Of a DNA stretch of 8,234 nucleotides, positions 5,576 to 8,234 are shown piece after piece. Numbering within the stretch: the first letter of the stretch is position 1; every line of letters begins with the position of its first letter. The notes beneath the pieces were generated by a model. The model saw only the letters and a program-made list of their open reading frames with translations. It made no database searches and had not been told where the DNA came from. This DNA comes from an uncultured Dialister sp. GTDB taxonomy: Bacteria; Bacillota; Negativicutes; Veillonellales; Dialisteraceae. A program made the translations under genes and the position numbers. The stretch spans positions 1 through 8,234 of the forward strand of contig UQQQ01000071.1 in NCBI GenBank assembly GCA_900543165.1. The letters run 5' to 3'.

Positions 5576-6826
5576 ATGGCACTAGCGTCGCTTGTAGCAT
5601 TGGGACTTGCTATACTTCTTGGCTTTTTGAAGAAAATGAATACGGGGCTGTTATGTACCGCACTCGCACTGCTCGTAGGCAGACTGGCCGGGATCTCTGA
5701 TGATGAGATCATCCGTGGTTTCAACTACTCCTTATTCCTCATGCTTCTGGGCGTGACCTATCTTTTCGGACTGGCGGAGATCAATGGGACCTTGGCTCTG
5801 CTTTCGAAAAAGATCGTGGCGCTCTCCGGGCGTCGCACCTACCTGGTACCGATCGTCATGTACCTTTTTGCGACCATCCTTTCTGCGTTGGGACCGGGCA
5901 CCATACCGACGGCAGCCATTATGATGGTCTTCGGGATGACACTTGCGAAGGAAATGAATATCAATCCGGCTATGCTGGCGGCCATCATCTTTCTCGGAGC
6001 GGCCGGAGGCGGGATGTCACCACTGGCTGCGACGGGCATCATCGGGCTGAATCTATGCGGAGAATTTGGCCTGACAGGCATCGAGGAACCGCTTCTCGTG
6101 AATGGCGTCCTCTCCTCGACTGTCTATGCCGTGCTGATCTACTTTGTCTTCGGAGGCTATCGGCTGCAGTCAGACATCGTACTTCATTTGGCAGATACGC
6201 CTTCATTTGCACGGCAACAGATCATCACATTGGCAGGCATCACGGGCATGGTGATCCTTGTCCTTTTCTTTCATCTCAATGTGGGACTTGCCAGCTTCGG
6301 CGTCGCTGCCATCTTGTCGTTTCTGAATGTTTCCGATGAAACGGTAGCGCTTCGCCGCATCCCCTGGGGGACGCTTCTTCTGATCTGTGGTGTCGGCGTG
6401 TTGATGAATGTCATCATTTTGACAGGTGGGATCGATCTTCTATCGGATGCGCTTGCTTCCATCATGAGCGACTCGACCGCAGTCAGCATTCTGGGGATCA
6501 CGGCAGGTGTCCTTTCGTGGTTCTCTTCGACCTCCGGTGTCGTCATGCCTACGCTCATTCCGACCGTGCCACATATCTTGGCACAAATGGGAAGCAGTGC
6601 CAATCCGGTCGAATGGGTCACTGCGATCACTATGGTCTCCAATACGGCAGGTATCAGCCCCTTATCGACGGGCGGCGCGCTGGCGCTGGCGGCCTATTCG
6701 GCAGAAGGCGGTTTGAAAGACGGCGAGCTGGATCGGCTCTTTTTGCGTATGTTTTTCATCTCCGCAGCGGGCGTTGTAGCTCTGTCTGTTCTGGCGTACT
6801 TCGGACTCTACCGTTGGCTGCTGTAA
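5576..6826 (+). CDS. MatC/SLC13-like permease of the ion transporter superfamily
   Basis: A 416-residue integral membrane protein of about ten or more hydrophobic segments, predicted to carry a small organic anion across the cytoplasmic membrane. The N-terminus (about 1-60, with GFLKKMNTGLLCTALALLVG) resembles the MatC_N dicarboxylate-carrier domain. Two internal halves carry short polar breaks typical of re-entrant loops in this superfamily: ALGPGTIPTAA (104-114) in the first, and SSTSGVVMPT (317-326) plus SNTAGISPLSTGG (355-367) in the second. The Ser-Asn-Thr at 355-357 matches the SLC13 substrate and sodium-site motif. The substrate cannot be read from sequence; malonate, succinate or another C3-C4 acid is possible. 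It has its own putative promoter, and a weak hairpin follows it. A proton-coupled exchanger is the main alternative. No frameshift or truncation is seen. Confidence 0.83.
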   Translation: MALASLVALGLAILLGFLKKMNTGLLCTALALLVGRLAGISDDEIIRGFNYSLFLMLLGVTYLFGLAEINGTLALLSKKIVALSGRRTYLVPIVMYLFATILSALGPGTIPTAAIMMVFGMTLAKEMNINPAMLAAIIFLGAAGGGMSPLAATGIIGLNLCGEFGLTGIEEPLLVNGVLSSTVYAVLIYFVFGGYRLQSDIVLHLADTPSFARQQIITLAGITGMVILVLFFHLNVGLASFGVAAILSFLNVSDETVALRRIPWGTLLLICGVGVLMNVIILTGGIDLLSDALASIMSDSTAVSILGITAGVLSWFSSTSGVVMPTLIPTVPHILAQMGSSANPVEWVTAITMVSNTAGISPLSTGGALALAAYSAEGGLKDGELDRLFLRMFFISAAGVVALSVLAYFGLYRWLL

Positions 6827-6851
6827 AGGAATAAAACAGAGAAGCGAGCAA

Positions 6852-6885
6852 GGCAGCCGACGGAGATCCCATGGCTGCCCGTTTT
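6852..6885 (+). terminator. Weak terminator-like hairpin after the permease
   Basis: GGCAGCC (6852-6858) and GGCTGCC (6873-6879) form a 7-bp stem with a 14-base loop, followed by CGTTTTC. The short T-run and large loop suggest partial termination at most. Transcription may continue into the next gene, for which I see no clear promoter of its own. Confidence 0.45.
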
Positions 6886-6910
6886 CTGTATCGTAGACGA
6901 AGAAAGAGTG

Positions 6911-7390
6911 ATGAAAATGAGTGAAAATCATGATGCTTTGCTTTACATACTGCGTATCGCCGGATTTCTTTTTGCTGTGTGCTGCGTGTGGCTGATCTAT
7001 GCCAGGCAGAAAACGAAAATGAAACGTCTGAAAGCGGCCAACCAGCATTCCGCCATTGTTCTCCTGCATAAGCGTCATGCGGGAAATATAGACTATGCCA
7101 GCATCAATGCGATCCTGCACATCGATGGCCTTCGTGCAGAGACCTTCCTCTATGCGCTCGGAGTCCCTGCGGTATATCTTTCCCCGGGAAAACATGTCAT
7201 CGAAGTCGAAGCACACTGGTCCCGGCACATCCGTGGACGGCGTATGAAAGACTATCAGGCAGGGCCAAGCCTGATCTCCGTCTCTGTCGAATCAGGAGAG
7301 TACTGGTCGCTGGAGTATTGCATCTCGAAGGATCATTTTACGTTCGAACGCTGTGATCCAAAGAACTTATTTGTGAGGAAGGCAGGCTAA
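6911..7390 (+). CDS. Small single-span membrane protein of unknown function
   Basis: I do not recognise this protein of about 159 residues. The start is uncertain: GTG 6908, ATG 6911 and ATG 6917 are all in frame and only a poor purine stretch (GAAGAAAGAG) precedes them; ATG 6911 is chosen. One hydrophobic segment spans about 10-31. It is followed by the strongly basic RQKTKMKRLK, which by the positive-inside rule places the C-terminal domain in the cytoplasm. That domain includes ILHIDG, then VYLSPGKHVIEVEAHW about 25 residues on. This order (short IDG strand, later PGxHxIxVxxxW) recalls small beta-sandwich modules such as PEGA or DUF2846-type domains, but the likeness is weak. Two adjacent cysteines (24-25) lie in the membrane segment. 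It is 84 bases after the permease and may be co-transcribed with it. Confidence 0.72.
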   Translation: MKMSENHDALLYILRIAGFLFAVCCVWLIYARQKTKMKRLKAANQHSAIVLLHKRHAGNIDYASINAILHIDGLRAETFLYALGVPAVYLSPGKHVIEVEAHWSRHIRGRRMKDYQAGPSLISVSVESGEYWSLEYCISKDHFTFERCDPKNLFVRKAG

Positions 7391-7428
7391 GGAACCGGAG
7401 TCTGCATAAAAGTTTCTACAAAAAGGCA

Positions 7429-7446
7429 TATTTTTGAGGAAAAATA
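7429..7446. repeat. AT-only stem-loop after the small membrane protein gene
   Basis: TATTTTT (7429-7435) and AAAAATA (7440-7446) pair around GAGG. The stem has no G-C pair and no T-tract follows it, so it is a poor terminator, yet it is the only structure in the 85 bases between this gene and the next promoter. Confidence 0.3.
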
Positions 7447-7475
7447 CCAAAGATATAACCGATTGGCATGAACTA

Positions 7476-7504
7476 TAGACAAGCGGAAAACAGATGGATA
7501 TAAT
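7476..7504 (+). promoter_or_regulatory. Sigma-A type promoter of the small methionine-rich gene
   Basis: TAGACA (7476-7481) and TATAAT (7499-7504) are separated by exactly 17 bases. They match the consensus at five of six and six of six positions. This is the best promoter in the window. Transcription should start near 7511. Confidence 0.8.
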
Positions 7505-7510
7505 GGAATC

Positions 7511-7628
7511 AGAAAGGATGAAGAAGGAAATACCTTTCAGACCGGTCAAAATCACTTCAAATGAGTGTAAACTTCCTAATTTCGGATTATTTCCTCGTGC
7601 AGCCGCTGAATGCAGAAAGGAGACTATC
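7511..7628 (+). other. About 118-nt 5' leader of the small methionine-rich gene
   Basis: The interval from the predicted transcription start to ATG 7629 is long for a 103-residue protein. GAAAGG (7512-7517) and CCTTTC (7533-7538) could pair near the 5' end. I see no known riboswitch or RNA thermometer motif. The leader is stop-free in the frame of the gene and has an in-frame ATG at 7518, so an N-terminally extended form is conceivable but lacks a ribosome binding site. Confidence 0.45.
7616..7622 (+). promoter_or_regulatory. Ribosome binding site fixing the start at 7629
   Basis: AAAGGAG lies 6 bases before ATG 7629. Earlier in-frame ATGs at 7494 and 7518 are rejected: the first lies inside the promoter, and the second is only about 7 bases after the predicted transcription start. 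Confidence 0.85.
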
Positions 7629-7940
7629 ATGAACAAGATGTATGATGCAGTGATGAAAATGGAAACTTTACTCGATGCGTATGAAGCTCTCATTGGCAAT
7701 ATTACAAATTTCCTGAATGACAATGGGATCGATATCACAGGTGATCCATCGGAACATCCGGCACTGATGCTTTACGCAGAAGCCGGACGGATCTATGGCC
7801 GTTTGCTCCATACGAGAAAGCTTGAGGACCTGCTCCGTATGGAAGGGGAGTACCGTCTCATGACCTCCATGGTCGCTGAAATGAAGGCAGGGGCGTGGAT
7901 GACGACCTCCCATCACGAAAAAATGGCCAAGGCCGGTTGA
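7629..7940 (+). CDS. Small methionine-rich hypothetical protein
   Basis: I do not recognise this 103-residue protein. It has no signal peptide, membrane segment or cysteine and should be cytoplasmic. It looks mostly helical, with a first helix around 1-30 (MNKMYDAVMKMETLLDAYEA), a Gly/Asp/Pro-containing turn near 34-45 (NGIDITGDPSEHP), and a second helical part to about residue 88. Eleven of 103 residues are methionine, a high share, and the N-terminus spaces Met at 1, 4, 9 and 11. The size and the two-helix look would suit a small regulator or scaffold, but nothing in the sequence shows a function. It has its own good promoter, a clear ribosome binding site and a strong terminator, so it is probably a single-gene unit. 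Confidence 0.8.
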   Translation: MNKMYDAVMKMETLLDAYEALIGNITNFLNDNGIDITGDPSEHPALMLYAEAGRIYGRLLHTRKLEDLLRMEGEYRLMTSMVAEMKAGAWMTTSHHEKMAKAG

Positions 7941-7969
7941 TTTCGTGAGGAACAGGATATGGTAACGGG

Positions 7970-8019
7970 AAAAAGGAGCTGTAAAGAAATGAATCCTCAT
8001 TTCTTTACAGCCCCTTTTT
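7970..8019 (+). terminator. Very strong, probably bidirectional terminator
   Basis: Bases 7970-7992 pair with 7997-8019 in a 23-position stem with a single A-C mismatch (7977/8012) and a 4-base loop, ATCC. The core GCTGTAAAGAAATGA (7978-7992) is perfectly matched. The A-tract on the left and T-tract on the right allow termination of transcripts from either side. Confidence 0.94.
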
Positions 8020-8034
8020 ACTTTGCTTTCATTT

Positions 8035-8181
8035 GGTTCAGGGTTCAGGGTTCAGGGTTCAGGGTTCAAGGTTCAAGGTTCAGGGTTCAAGGTTCAAGGT
8101 TCAAGGTTCAAGGTTCAAGGTTCAAGGTTCAGGGTTCAAGGTTCAGGGTTCAAGGTTCAAGGTTTAAGGTTCAGGGTTGAG
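8035..8181. repeat. Heptamer tandem array, GGTTCAR x21
   Basis: Twenty-one uninterrupted 7-base units run over 147 bases. Nineteen are exact GGTTCAG or GGTTCAA; the exceptions are GGTTTAA (8161-8167) and the final GGTTGAG (8175-8181). The last base runs G G G G A A G A A A A A A G A G A A A G G from first to last unit. Near-perfect units indicate recent expansion by slippage, and copy number is likely to vary between strains. Confidence 0.97.
8041..8064 (+). other. Canonical G-quadruplex motif within the heptamer array
   Basis: Four GGG tracts (8041-8043, 8048-8050, 8055-8057, 8062-8064) are separated by three identical TTCA loops, exactly matching G3N4G3N4G3N4G3. They arise because the first four heptamers all end in G. 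The later units mostly end in A and supply only GG tracts. Confidence 0.75.
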
Positions 8182-8183
8182 GT

Positions 8184-8205
8184 GGCGGCTTCGCCGCCTT
8201 TTTTT
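8184..8205 (+). terminator. Second terminator, after the heptamer array
   Basis: GGCGGC (8184-8189) and GCCGCC (8193-8198) form a perfect 6-bp all-GC stem with a TTC loop, followed by seven T (8199-8205). It is oriented for plus-strand transcripts, yet no gene lies between it and the strong terminator at 7970-8019. The 29 bases after it show nothing identifiable. Confidence 0.85.
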
Positions 8206-8234
8206 AGAAGATGGTATTCTCGTATCGCAGCCTT

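Noticed and set aside
6662..7228. A 188-codon minus-strand frame spanning the permease end and the next gene
   Set aside because: It crosses two plus-strand genes and their intergenic hairpin and lacks a recognisable domain or start signal.
7494..7628. N-terminal extension of the small methionine-rich protein from ATG 7494
   Set aside because: That ATG lies between the -35 and -10 hexamers of the promoter, so it would not be on the transcript, and a proper ribosome binding site precedes ATG 7629.
8035..8181. A true telomere-like chromosome end
   Set aside because: The unit resembles telomeric repeats only in G-richness. Ordinary sequence with a terminator continues beyond it, and the position is internal.

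Overview
The window reads as an ordinary chromosomal segment of a low-to-mid GC Firmicute-type bacterium. The evidence is strong AGGAGG-type ribosome binding sites, TTG and GTG starts beside ATG, extended -10 promoters, a lipobox lipoprotein, and compact stem-loops with T-tracts as terminators. The mix of these genes with heptamer arrays and palindromic repeats between them recalls Negativicutes of the Dialister/Veillonella kind. That placement is from memory of such genomes and is tentative. All genes lie on the plus strand.

Region 1 (about 90-3033) is a three-gene cell-envelope operon ending in a clean terminator. It holds a lipoprotein NodB-type polysaccharide deacetylase (172-1071), a membrane-anchored NAGPA-type phosphodiester glycosidase (1117-2064), and an exported or anchored protein of unknown function (2075-3007). 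The two recognisable enzymes both belong to families that act on GlcNAc-containing glycans, so a joint role in modifying an envelope polymer is plausible but inferred.

Region 2 (3034-3858) has no credible gene. It is packed with repeats: a degenerate 12-unit GTGACTR heptamer array, three copies of a REP-like sequence (one inverted), a twin hairpin, and an element with GCGGCGC/GCGCCGC ends that contains a perfect 17-bp-arm palindrome. A shortened copy of that element recurs after pyrE at 5349-5381.

Region 3 (3812-5231) is a two-gene pyrimidine unit. pyrF and pyrE encode the last two steps of UMP synthesis. They overlap by one base, have their own extended -10 promoter, a very short leader and their own terminator.

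Region 4 (5232-7390) starts with another repeat-bearing gap. It continues with a polytopic ion-transporter-superfamily permease (MatC/SLC13-like, probable organic acid carrier) and a small single-span membrane protein of unknown function.

Region 5 (7391-8234) holds a good sigma-A type promoter, a roughly 118-nt leader, and a small methionine-rich hypothetical protein with a very strong terminator. Beyond it lies a 21-unit GGTTCAR heptamer array, which carries a canonical four-tract G-quadruplex motif and is closed by a second, gene-less terminator.

The genes themselves are fairly ordinary. The most unusual content is the non-coding architecture: two different heptamer families that both sit just downstream of terminators, and a nested palindromic element seen in full and deleted forms.
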